This document shows, one piece after another, positions 24,630-31,950 of a DNA stretch of 64,000 bases. How positions within the stretch are numbered: position 1 is the first letter of the stretch; the number at the start of each line of letters is the position of its first letter. The notes under the pieces were generated by a model. It did no database searches, had not been told where the DNA came from, and saw only the letters and a program-made list of their open reading frames with translations. Made by a program: the position numbers and the translations under genes. The DNA lies in assembly GCA_964612555.1 (NCBI GenBank), contig CAZTBW010000001.1:1-64000 (forward strand), read 5' to 3'. The DNA is from DAOLCO01 sp964612555 (GTDB lineage Bacteria > Bdellovibrionota_C > UBA2361 > SZUA-149 > DAOLCO01).

Positions 24630-25598
24630 ATGTCTGAATGTTTCGATGAAATTCGTAAATTTATACATGATTCGAAGAGAGTTGTGATTGCAACTCATGT
24701 TTCACCTGACCCCGATGCTATTGGTTCTTCCGGTGCTTTGGCGTATGGATTAAAGGCTCTTGGGAAGAAGGTATCTTTGTACTTGCCTGAGGATTTCCCG
24801 GAACGCTTACTTGAATTATTTCCTGCCCAAGATGCCATAAAAAACATCCCTGAAGAGGGGTATCTGTTAATTGGACTGGATTGTGCAACAAAGCGTAGAC
24901 TTGGTGATGAAGCAGATCTGCTTTGTTCCGCTGCGACGCAGGTAATTAATATTGACCATCACGCTTCCAATGAAAACTGGGGGGCTTTAAATTATATCGT
25001 CTCGGATGAAGCTGCTACTGCCTCACTGGTATATGATCTTTTATTGGCGCTCAATATCTCAATTACAGATCAAATTGCCTCATCACTATACGCAGGTATC
25101 ATGGATGATACCGGTTCATTCAGATTCAGTAATACTTCTGAAAAGGTTTTAAAGACTGCTTCTCAGTTGGTTGGACATGGAGCAAAACCTGCTGATATTG
25201 CGAATGCAATTTACTTTCAGGAGCCGCTACGTGCGATAAAACTAAAAGGTAGGGCAATTGATACACTTGGAACATATCATAATGGTAAAGTAGCTATCGC
25301 CTACATTTCTCTTTCCATGCGAGGAGAAGACGTTCATTCGGCAGGTGATTCTGAAGGAATCATTGATGTGGTGCGTGCAGTTAAAGGTATAGAAGTAGCA
25401 ATTTTTCTAAGAGAAAAAGACCCTGATCACTGGAGAGGAAGTATCCGTTCCAAGTCTTCAACCGTAGATGTAAGTGCTTTTGCTGAAAAGTTTGGTGGAG
25501 GAGGGCATAAAGCGGCTGCCGGGTTTTCAATTAATGGGAGTGAGGAAAAAGTACTTGAACAAGTGCAGCGGGAACTTTCCTCGTTTTTGAAAAACTAG
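24630..25598 (+). CDS. nrnA: DHH-family bifunctional oligoribonuclease / PAP phosphatase NrnA
   Basis: A 322-residue DHH/DHHA1 phosphoesterase. The first metal motif is ATHVSPDPDAIGSSGAL (about 19-35), the DHH motif reads NIDHHASN (about 108-115), and DDTGSF lies near residue 160; the DHHA1 substrate-binding domain ends with FGGGGHKAAAGF. NrnA degrades nano-RNAs and hydrolyses 3'-phosphoadenosine 5'-phosphate. The rbfA-nrnA-truB order is common in bacteria that lack the proteobacterial oligoribonuclease Orn. Confidence 0.9.
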   Translation: MSECFDEIRKFIHDSKRVVIATHVSPDPDAIGSSGALAYGLKALGKKVSLYLPEDFPERLLELFPAQDAIKNIPEEGYLLIGLDCATKRRLGDEADLLCSAATQVINIDHHASNENWGALNYIVSDEAATASLVYDLLLALNISITDQIASSLYAGIMDDTGSFRFSNTSEKVLKTASQLVGHGAKPADIANAIYFQEPLRAIKLKGRAIDTLGTYHNGKVAIAYISLSMRGEDVHSAGDSEGIIDVVRAVKGIEVAIFLREKDPDHWRGSIRSKSSTVDVSAFAEKFGGGGHKAAAGFSINGSEEKVLEQVQRELSSFLKN

Positions 25599-25622
25599 TC
25601 CGACGGTTAAAATCTTTATCAA

Positions 25623-26537
25623 ATGGATGCGCTCTTACTGGTACATAAACCCCTGGGTATATCTTCTACTAAGGTAGGAACCAAAATAAAAAAACTACTC
25701 GGAATAAAAAGAGTTGGGCATGCAGGTACTCTCGATCTGGAGGCTTCAGGCTTGCTACTTATCCTACTTGGCTCTGCGTGCAGGTTGCAGTCTCATATTC
25801 TTGTCTTTCATAAAGAATACGAGGGTAACATACGATTTGGTCTTGAAACCGAAACGGATGATATTTTTGGTACCGTTATGTCATATTCGGATACCAGCAT
25901 TTTAGATGACCCTGCTTTTAGAACAGAAGCTGAGGGCAGGGTGAAAAATCATTTTTCTGGAATAATAAATCAAACTGCGCCTAGGGTATCTGCAAAAAAA
26001 AGTGGTGGAGTGCCTGATTACAAGCGAGTAAGAAGTGGTGAAGTTGTTACCCCAAAACAAAAAGAAGTCGAAGTCGAAGTCCTTGATTTTACTTTTATAG
26101 ATGAAAAGACGGCGAAATATCATGTAAGAGTTTCTTCCGGATTTTATGTGAGGTCTTTTGCCAGAGATGTTGGTGTTCTTCTTGGAGTTAGTGCGGTAGC
26201 TGAGTCGATTTCAAGAACCTCGATTGGACCTTTTAATCTTAGTGAAGCTTTTGATTGTAGTGAGGTAAATGATGCAGTAGTGCTTAAGAAAGTACTTGAG
26301 GCTCAGCCTTTGGCAGTAAAAAGCATTGCTGATGTATGTAGTGTTTTACCATATGAGAAAATATTTATTTCAGATCAACTGCTGATAGAAATGGTTAAAA
26401 ACGGAAACCTAAAAGCGCTGGAACATCTTGAAATTGATACCGGGTATTTTCTCATATATGGGACTTCTGAGCCGATTGCGATAGTTAAGAGGTTGAATGA
26501 GGTTCTTTCATATGAGTATGTGTTTCCCTTATCTTAA
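25623..26537 (+). CDS. truB: tRNA pseudouridine(55) synthase
   Basis: TruB, 304 residues, makes the pseudouridine in the T-loop of tRNAs. Typical elements are LLVHKPLGISSTKVG at the start, the catalytic Asp in GHAGTLDLEASGLLLIL (the family norm is GTLDPxATG, so P and T are changed), the KEYEG strand and the VRSFARDVGVLLG segment. Last gene of the rimP operon here. In many genomes rpsO and pnp follow truB; in this genome a restriction-modification pair follows instead. Confidence 0.93.
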   Translation: MDALLLVHKPLGISSTKVGTKIKKLLGIKRVGHAGTLDLEASGLLLILLGSACRLQSHILVFHKEYEGNIRFGLETETDDIFGTVMSYSDTSILDDPAFRTEAEGRVKNHFSGIINQTAPRVSAKKSGGVPDYKRVRSGEVVTPKQKEVEVEVLDFTFIDEKTAKYHVRVSSGFYVRSFARDVGVLLGVSAVAESISRTSIGPFNLSEAFDCSEVNDAVVLKKVLEAQPLAVKSIADVCSVLPYEKIFISDQLLIEMVKNGNLKALEHLEIDTGYFLIYGTSEPIAIVKRLNEVLSYEYVFPLS

Positions 26538-26576
26538 TTATTTTTACTACCCTAAGTCTTAGTGTATAATCCACTC

Positions 26577-26605
26577 TTGTTTAGGTTATCTTCAGGTATT
26601 ATAAT
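26577..26605 (+). promoter_or_regulatory. Promoter of the restriction-modification pair
   Basis: TTGTTT (26577-26582) and TATAAT (26600-26605) are 17 bp apart. Transcription would begin at about 26611-26612, at the ATG of a 16-codon mini-ORF. A second TATAAT lies upstream at 26565-26570 in a similar context but lacks a good -35. Confidence 0.5.
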
Positions 26606-26611
26606 CCGAGT

Positions 26612-26662
26612 ATGAAAAAAAGGAAAAGTTGTGAGAATCTTAAGAAAAGAATTTTAAAATAA
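26612..26662 (+). CDS. Possible 16-residue leader peptide before the methyltransferase
   Basis: An ATG at 26612 opens a 16-codon frame (MKKRKSCENLKKRILK) that stops at 26662, four bases before the methyltransferase ATG at 26667. It has no ribosome site of its own and would be leaderless if transcription starts where the promoter predicts. Half of its residues are Lys or Arg. The methyltransferase also has no clear ribosome site, so translational coupling through this mini-ORF is possible. This may equally be chance; no homology is claimed. Confidence 0.3.
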   Translation: MKKRKSCENLKKRILK

Positions 26663-26666
26663 ACTT

Positions 26667-28241
26667 ATGTCGTTAGTAACAATAAATGAAGCATCAAAAT
26701 GGGCGACCAGCTACCTTGAAAAAGAGGTTTCACCAACAAATATTTCTTATCTTGTTCAGTACGGAAAGGTTAGAAAACTTGGAGAGAACGGATCAACACT
26801 GATCGATCTAAATGATTTAAAGAAATATTACGAATCATGGAAAGATAAGCGTAAACTTGATTGGAAGAAACAACTTGGAAATGATTTGAATTGGGCGTTG
26901 TCCTTTGACTATTTGAGAGAAAAGGACACAACAAAACATGTTCACCGGCTACATCCATACAAGGGTAAATATATACCTCAACTCGTTGAGTATTTTATTG
27001 ATTCTCATACTGATGATTTCAAACAAGAAGTTTATTTTCAAACTGGCGATGTAATCCTTGATCCATTTCTTGGCTCAGGAACAACGATTATTCAGTCGTT
27101 AGAGATGGGCATTCATTCTGTGGGAATTGATGTGTCTGAATTTAATTGCATGATTGCCAGTTGTAAAGCAACGCACTATGACCACGAATATCTGCAAAAA
27201 GCGGTTAAAAAAATGCTTTTGGTATTAAATACTTTTGAGCATGATAGCAAGATTCAGGAATTTGAAACAGAATTGCTGGGTGAATTGGCAAAGTTTAATA
27301 ATAAATATTTTCCGGGTTCAGATTTTAAATACAAAATAAACCAAGGAAAGATTGATGAGAAAAAGTTTTCGTTGGAGAGAGAAAAAGAATTTCTGCCTAC
27401 ATATAAGAAACTGCTCAAAAAATATTCTATAAAACTCAAGCAAGATAAGTCTGAATCGTTTTTAGATACCTGGTTTATGGACAATGTGAGAAAAGAGATT
27501 GACTATGTCTTTGATATGATCAAACAAGAAAAAGATATAAAAACAAAAAAGATTTTAGCTTTAATTTTGAGTCGGACAATTCGTTCGTGTCGCGCAACAA
27601 CACATAGTGATCTTGCTACACTCAAGGAACCTCAATTGACCACTTATTACTGCTATAAACACAAGAAAATCTGTAAGCCACTATTCTCAATAAAAACGAT
27701 GCTCAACCGCTATGCAAATGATACTTTAGCAAGAATTAAAGAGTTTGAAAGATTACGCAAGCCAGTTTACTATTCTACTGTTGCTGGTGATTCGCGAACA
27801 GTTGATATTTTAAAAAAAGTTGAGAAGCAAAACCCAGAGTTTTGTAAGGTTCTACAAAAACAAAAAATTGCTGGAATATTTTGTTCTCCTCCATATGTTG
27901 GGCAAATTGACTATCACGAACAACATGCCTACGCCTATGATTTATTGGGTTTTAAGAGAAAGGATGATTTAGAAATCGGTCCGCTTTATAAAGGGCAAGG
28001 ACAAGAAGCCAGACGATCCTATGTTAAAGGTATAGCTGACGTGTTGAATAATTGTAAAAAATATCTAAAAGAAGATTACGATGTCTTTCTTGTCGCCAAT
28101 GACAAATATAACCTTTATCCAGAGATTGCTGAAAAATCTGGAATGAAGATTGTGAATCAGTTTAAAAGACCTGTGTTGAATAGGACAGAACGGGATAGGA
28201 ATCCATATTCTGAGATTATTTTTCACTTTAAATCAGTATAA
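26667..28241 (+). CDS. Type II DNA methyltransferase with N-terminal HTH domain (probable N4-cytosine)
   Basis: A 524-residue DNA methyltransferase. Residues 1-58 resemble an excisionase/MerR-type helix-turn-helix (TINEASKWATSYL with wing KVRKLGENGSTLI). Motif X is HPYKGKYIPQLVEYF (96-110), the SAM-binding motif I is LDPFLGSGTT (131-140), and the catalytic motif IV is SPPY at about residue 407. Order X-I-target domain-IV is the alpha arrangement; SPPY favours N4-methylcytosine. Its partner nuclease is 4 bp downstream. Codons are richer in A/T than in the flanking truB and tRNA genes, which suggests horizontal acquisition. The extra HTH could autoregulate expression (inference). Confidence 0.85.
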   Translation: MSLVTINEASKWATSYLEKEVSPTNISYLVQYGKVRKLGENGSTLIDLNDLKKYYESWKDKRKLDWKKQLGNDLNWALSFDYLREKDTTKHVHRLHPYKGKYIPQLVEYFIDSHTDDFKQEVYFQTGDVILDPFLGSGTTIIQSLEMGIHSVGIDVSEFNCMIASCKATHYDHEYLQKAVKKMLLVLNTFEHDSKIQEFETELLGELAKFNNKYFPGSDFKYKINQGKIDEKKFSLEREKEFLPTYKKLLKKYSIKLKQDKSESFLDTWFMDNVRKEIDYVFDMIKQEKDIKTKKILALILSRTIRSCRATTHSDLATLKEPQLTTYYCYKHKKICKPLFSIKTMLNRYANDTLARIKEFERLRKPVYYSTVAGDSRTVDILKKVEKQNPEFCKVLQKQKIAGIFCSPPYVGQIDYHEQHAYAYDLLGFKRKDDLEIGPLYKGQGQEARRSYVKGIADVLNNCKKYLKEDYDVFLVANDKYNLYPEIAEKSGMKIVNQFKRPVLNRTERDRNPYSEIIFHFKSV

Positions 28242-28245
28242 TTCT

Positions 28246-29028
28246 ATGGCCTTATCAAAAGAACAAATTAAAAATGTTGAGGATGTGTTAAAGACAAGCC
28301 TTAAGAATAAGTTTCAGAAATATAAACCTGAACCAGCTTCAATGCCTTTCCATACTCGTCTTTTAGGTAAAGACAGGTTGGCTCTTTACGCTTTTATTCA
28401 TTCGCTGAATACAAATTTTGGAACGAGCATTTTTGAACCAGTAGGCCTTGCTTTGGCTCAAAAGAATTTCAAAATGGCTACTTCTCAATCTACTGCCGGT
28501 AATCATATCAGCACTGGAGCGCAAGCAGAAATACAGAAAATTATTGATGGGCTAACAACAGCGACCTCATCACCGAATAAAAAAGAAGAAATAGCGAGAA
28601 TAAAGAAAGTTTGTCAATCCGGTGAAATGATAAAAGTAAAACCCACAAAAGTAGATTTGATGTTTGAGTCAAAAGATGGGAGTTATTACTTATTCGATAT
28701 TAAAACTGCCAAACCGAATGCTGGTGGATTTAAGGAATTTAAAAGAACTCTGCTTGAATGGGTTGCCGTAGTTTTGGCAAAGAATCCAGAGGCGGATGTA
28801 CACACCTTTATTGCGATTCCTTACAACCCATACGAACCGGAACCTTACACAAGATGGACAATGAGAGGAATGTTGGATTTAGATAATGAGCTTAAAGTGG
28901 CTGACGAATTTTGGGATTTCCTTGGTGGTAAAAATACTTACAAGGACTTATTAGATTGTTTTGAAAGAGTAGGAATTGAGCTCCGTGGTGAAATTGACGA
29001 CTACTTTAAGCGTTTTAATAAAAAATAG
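28246..29028 (+). CDS. TdeIII/MjaII-family type II restriction endonuclease
   Basis: A 260-residue restriction enzyme of the TdeIII/MjaII family, recognised by the conserved beginning LSKEQIKNVEDVLKTSLKNK, the SMPFHTRLLGKDRLALYAF segment and the C-terminal LDCFERVGIELR. The PD-(D/E)xK site is probably D135 with YLFDIKTAKPN (about 149-159). Characterised members cleave GGNCC; the specificity of this one is inferred from family only. It begins 4 bp after the methyltransferase, so the two are co-transcribed with the methyltransferase first. Low-GC codon use like its partner, unlike the neighbouring housekeeping genes. Confidence 0.85.
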   Translation: MALSKEQIKNVEDVLKTSLKNKFQKYKPEPASMPFHTRLLGKDRLALYAFIHSLNTNFGTSIFEPVGLALAQKNFKMATSQSTAGNHISTGAQAEIQKIIDGLTTATSSPNKKEEIARIKKVCQSGEMIKVKPTKVDLMFESKDGSYYLFDIKTAKPNAGGFKEFKRTLLEWVAVVLAKNPEADVHTFIAIPYNPYEPEPYTRWTMRGMLDLDNELKVADEFWDFLGGKNTYKDLLDCFERVGIELRGEIDDYFKRFNKK

Positions 29029-29076
29029 GCGATGCCTACATTTTCAATTTTGTGGGAGTATGCAAGCACCAAAAAA

Positions 29077-29166
29077 TGGCGGAGAGGGTGAGATTCGAAC
29101 TCACGGACCCCGTTAAGAGTCGCCGGTTTTCAAGACCGGTGCCTTAAACCACTCGGCCACCTCTCC
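29077..29166 (-). tRNA. tRNA-Ser(UGA)
   Basis: Read on the minus strand: acceptor GGAGAGG/CCTCTCC, D arm GCCGAG..., anticodon stem CCGGT/ACCGG with loop CTTGAAA, hence anticodon UGA. A long variable arm (class II) and the T-loop TTCGAAT follow; discriminator G and an encoded CCA end at 29077. 90 nt including CCA. Unlike the two other serine tRNAs here it has no tail repeat after its 3' end. Confidence 0.95.
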
Positions 29167-29210
29167 GTTAGTAGATCAAATTTTTCAGGAGAAAAATTGT
29201 ATAAACAAGT

Positions 29211-29317
29211 CTCTCCTGGCGGAGAGAGAGGGATTCCAGCATATTCTGCTTCACTTCGCGTATGCTCCGCTCAGTGGTTCTCATCCCTCTTTATAGCATT
29301 CGCTTTCGCTCATAAGC
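29211..29317 (-). repeat. tRNA-Ser tail repeat, copy A (with duplicated tRNA 3' end)
   Basis: Downstream of tRNA-Ser(GCU) on the minus strand. The last bases of the tRNA plus 7 following ones (29318-29342) are repeated exactly, 25 of 25 nt, at 29211-29235, 107 bp away. Between the copies is a core containing GGGATGAGAACCACTGAGCG (minus strand; plus-strand 29268-29287), found identically in copy B after tRNA-Ser(GGA). The arrangement recalls the tyrT tail repeats of E. coli, where each unit ends in a copy of the tRNA 3' end. Confidence 0.8.
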
Positions 29318-29323
29318 CTCTCC

Positions 29324-29415
29324 TGGCGGAGAGAGAGGGATTCGAACCCTCGGTACAGTGTTACCCGTACACTCGCTTAGCAGGCGAGCACCTTCAGCCA
29401 CTCGGTCATCTCTCC
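29324..29415 (-). tRNA. tRNA-Ser(GCU)
   Basis: Minus strand: acceptor GGAGAGA/TCTCTCC, anticodon stem CTCGC/GCGAG enclosing CTGCTAA, so the anticodon is GCU. Long variable arm with GTGTACGGG...CCGTACAC-type pairing, T-loop TTCGAAT, discriminator G and encoded CCA (plus-strand 29324-29326). 92 nt. Its 3' end is duplicated downstream (copy A). Confidence 0.95.
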
Positions 29416-29454
29416 TGACAGTATGCGAGTTACCCCCCATACTGTTAGAGGGGG

Positions 29455-29483
29455 AAAATACTTGTTTAAGGGGACTTAATCAA
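29455..29483 (-). promoter_or_regulatory. Probable promoter of the minus-strand tRNA-Ser pair
   Basis: On the minus strand TTGATT (plus-strand 29478-29483) and TATTTT (29455-29460) are 17 bp apart, with the expected start near 29448, about 32 nt before tRNA-Ser(GCU). An 8-bp inverted repeat (acagtatg/catactgt, 29418-29425 and 29438-29445) lies in the leader between start and tRNA and may aid processing. Confidence 0.4.
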
Positions 29484-29597
29484 GGGGTTTTAGTTCATTG
29501 GGAGCTGTTTTTTGACCTTGGTAGTAAATAAATTGTCTTTAAGGTATTGATTGCTTTTTGATAAAAAGTTAGATGATACACATAGTATTAAAAACTT

Positions 29598-29605
29598 AGT
29601 ATAAT
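29598..29605 (+). promoter_or_regulatory. -10 element before tRNA-Arg
   Basis: TATAAT at 29600-29605 lies 13 bp before tRNA-Arg, so transcription would begin just ahead of the tRNA. The best -35 candidate (gataca near 29575) gives a long 19-bp spacer and is weak. Confidence 0.4.
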
Positions 29606-29618
29606 TCTATCCTTTTAT

Positions 29619-29692
29619 GCACCCGTAGCTCAGTTGGATAGAGCATCTGGCTACGAACCAGAAGGTCGGGCGTTCGAATCGCTCCGGGTGCA
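29619..29692 (+). tRNA. tRNA-Arg(ACG)
   Basis: Acceptor GCACCCG/CGGGTGC, D arm GCTCAGTTGGATAGAGC, anticodon stem TCTGG/CCAGA with loop CTACGAA giving anticodon ACG (read as ICG after deamination), T-arm GGGCG-TTCGAAT-CGCTC and discriminator A. 74 nt. CCA is not encoded (ATC follows), in contrast to the serine tRNAs nearby. Confidence 0.95.
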
Positions 29693-29695
29693 ATC

Positions 29696-31201
29696 TTAAT
29701 GAATTTCCCAGATACCACAATTTCTCTTTCTGGATTTGAAGTCGAGGAGGGTATCAAGGTGTATAATTTTTTTTGTCTCAATATCTTTTTGTTGATTCAA
29801 CCAGTTTGAAAATACTTCAAAATCTTCGTCCGGTAAGTTAACTGCAATATGGTTCATTCCATACCCAAGGTAATGGGAGAGGGGAAAGTTTTGATCTTCA
29901 ATGATCAAACCAAAGCGACCCGCGTAGTACGCAAGTGAATTATATCTCGATACATCAGATAAATATCCCACCAGATTTTTCTCTGGTACCATTTGAGAAA
30001 TCGTATCGGAACAAACTATAACATCATGATTCTCTTTTAAAGATTTTTTCAATGAAAGGTAAGTCTGTGGTAAGGGGCTTAGGACTATTACTACATATCC
30101 AATGAATAAGTATTTTTGATAGTTTTTAGAATTATAGCTATTCCAGAAATAATTTAATGCGAGACCACTCATAACAAAGAATCCAGGTGCAATCAGTAGA
30201 AAATAATAATCATGATCTGGAAGTTTTTCTGCCGTAAAAATCAGATATATAAATGAAGGTACTCCCCATAACAAAAACAGTAAAAACTCATTTGGATTTA
30301 CTTTTGATTTTTTTCCAAGAAACTGTAGCAGGTATATGAGCAGTACTATCCCCGGAAGAATACCAAGGTACCTGAATAAATATTTTTGAAGTGTCAGATA
30401 GAACTGAGCCGAAAAAAGTATTTTTATTTTATCACTTATGTTGTGCGATGTGATTTCCTGATGTCCTTCCTGAAGTAGCGTCCATATATGCCAGGAAAGA
30501 ACAGGTAAAGAGAAGAGTGCGCATAAAAATAGACCTGACAGGAACCTCTTTTTTCTAAAAAATATATACACCCAGGAAATCATAAAGAGTAAGCCATATG
30601 ATTTAAACAGCGAAGATATTGCTATACAGATCAGACCAGAGATCGCAGTCTTGTAACTCTCATTTCTTATATATTTTACAAGAAAGTAAAGCCCCCAGAT
30701 CGTAAAGGCAGTCATGCCTATATCGCTCATTATTGCCTGAGAATAATAAAGCACAGGAAAAGAAATGCACCACAGTATGGTAGCAGTGATAGAGGACTGA
30801 TATGAAGAAACAGCCATTGTTAATGAATATATTCCAAAACTCGCAATGAAGAATGAAAGAATGGAAATTATCTTGCTACTGTTTTCAAGAGAGATGCCTG
30901 ATTTACTTAGGTGAGCACTCAGGAGGTGATAGAGCGGAAATTCTTCATATATTCTAAAATCTGAATAAGGTGCTTCCAGAGAGATCAGTTTTGGCACTGG
31001 GTGGGCGCTTAATCTTGTTACAACATCTATCGGGTTTTTCCACATTTCGGGGTCTCGAGCAATTTCCCGAATGTGACTGAGAGTTGTAACCTGGTTCCAG
31101 CTATGGAGATACCCGACAGGCTTGTTTCCCAATGATAATATAAGCAGCAAAGAACCGCTTATTAGTACAATAAACAGCAGTACCCCCAGCCTGACTTTCA
31201 A
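29696..31201 (-). CDS. Membrane glycosyltransferase of the PMT/ArnT (GT39/GT83-like) type
   Basis: A 501-residue membrane protein with about ten to twelve hydrophobic helices and a large first periplasmic loop, as in dolichyl- or undecaprenyl-phosphate sugar transferases. The loop after the first helix has SWNQVTTLSHIREIARDP (about 35-52) and LEAPYSDFRIYEEFPLYHLL (about 74-93), resembling the DE-type active-site motif of this fold where an acidic residue and a downstream EFPLY element recur. The LSQAIMSDIGMTAF segment is also typical. It would transfer a sugar to a cell-surface lipid or protein. Its stop codon lies 3 bp beyond tRNA-Arg, on the opposite strand; it stands alone. Confidence 0.7.
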   Translation of the reverse strand: MKVRLGVLLFIVLISGSLLLILSLGNKPVGYLHSWNQVTTLSHIREIARDPEMWKNPIDVVTRLSAHPVPKLISLEAPYSDFRIYEEFPLYHLLSAHLSKSGISLENSSKIISILSFFIASFGIYSLTMAVSSYQSSITATILWCISFPVLYYSQAIMSDIGMTAFTIWGLYFLVKYIRNESYKTAISGLICIAISSLFKSYGLLFMISWVYIFFRKKRFLSGLFLCALFSLPVLSWHIWTLLQEGHQEITSHNISDKIKILFSAQFYLTLQKYLFRYLGILPGIVLLIYLLQFLGKKSKVNPNEFLLFLLWGVPSFIYLIFTAEKLPDHDYYFLLIAPGFFVMSGLALNYFWNSYNSKNYQKYLFIGYVVIVLSPLPQTYLSLKKSLKENHDVIVCSDTISQMVPEKNLVGYLSDVSRYNSLAYYAGRFGLIIEDQNFPLSHYLGYGMNHIAVNLPDEDFEVFSNWLNQQKDIETKKIIHLDTLLDFKSRKRNCGIWEIH

Positions 31202-31311
31202 AACAATACCTCAAAGTTATTCGTTTAACTCTCAAACTCTCAAAAAAACCATAAAAAAGCACCCCTAATATTTCCACTACGCCGAACTATATGCTACTAA
31301 ACCAGCTCCCG

Positions 31312-31402
<91 letters not shown>

Positions 31403-31528
31403 GGAGACATTTATTCGCAAATGCGAATAAATTTATTGCGAGAAGCAATAGTAGGGGGATGAGAACCACTGAGCGAAGCTTCAGCGTAGTGAAGCAAAAT
31501 ACACGGGAATCCCCCCCTCTCCGCCAGG
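31403..31528 (+). repeat. tRNA-Ser tail repeat, copy B (with duplicated tRNA 3' end)
   Basis: The tRNA 3' end with two following bases (31383-31404, 22 nt) recurs exactly at 31507-31528. The core GGGATGAGAACCACTGAGCG (31456-31475) is identical to copy A. Strong local structure: an 11-bp perfect hairpin with a 2-nt loop at 31409-31432, ATTGC/GCAAT at about 31435-31449 and GCTTCA/TGAAGC at about 31478-31495. Each copy repeats the 3' end of its own tRNA (seven C here, CTCTCT in copy A), so the duplicate either co-evolves with the tRNA or arose at the site. Confidence 0.8.
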
Positions 31529-31585
31529 CTCCCCCCTCTCTCTCCTCTATTTTTATCACGTCTATGATTCGGGGGGTTGGGAGAA

Positions 31586-31711
31586 GGAAGAGAGGCTGGG
31601 AACGCCTTTCGGAGAACTCAAGCGGACTGAGAGCATAGGCACTGGCACCTGAACCCGATATATACAGCTCGAGGGAGCCATTCGAGGAAAGGCGTTCCCA
31701 GCCTCTCTTCC
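31586..31711 (-). repeat. Structured hairpin element, copy 2 (25-bp perfect arms)
   Basis: Arms 31586-31610 and 31687-31711 are perfectly complementary over 25 bp around a 76-nt loop. In the loop lie the reverse complements of the copy 1 motifs: an 18-nt motif at 31614-31631 and a 12-nt motif at 31670-31681. An inner stem GAGC/GCTC takes the place of GGGCA/TGCCC in copy 1. Arms of the two copies share only fragments such as GGG..C.GCCTTT, so pairing is kept while sequence changes. Located between the tRNA-Ser tail repeat and the SRP RNA. Confidence 0.85.
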
Positions 31712-31817
31712 TGGAGTGGTGGCAAACATAAAAATTCCCCATCTTTCTACTCTCTTTTACCGCTTGTATAAAATTATTATCCTGATAAATATGTCAGCGA
31801 ATTTTAGGACTTTATAT

Positions 31818-31908
31818 GGTCGAGTCCACACAAGAGAGCGCGTGAACCCCGCCAGGTCGGAAACGAAGCAACGGTAGCGCTTACTCTCTGTGTTGTGGTT
31901 CTCGGCCA
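31818..31908 (+). ncRNA. ffs: Signal recognition particle RNA, small bacterial type
   Basis: The conserved SRP domain IV sequence GTGAACCCCGCCAGG followed by GGAAACGAAGCAACGGTAGC (about 31852-31878) is unmistakable; the tetraloop is GGAA and the internal loops are as expected. Flanking strands from 31818 (GGTCGAG) and to about 31908 (CTCGGCC) pair to form the long stem, giving about 91 nt. It binds Ffh for membrane protein targeting. It lies 42 bp before dnaX, a frequent arrangement. Ends are estimated from pairing. Confidence 0.95.
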
Positions 31909-31950
31909 CTTTTCATGTGACGAAAAAATTATTTTATAGAAAAGCACCCG

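Noticed and set aside
29197..29418. Open frame across tRNA-Ser(GCU) and its tail repeat
   Set aside because: Fully explained by tRNA and repeat sequence; composition is that of structured RNA.
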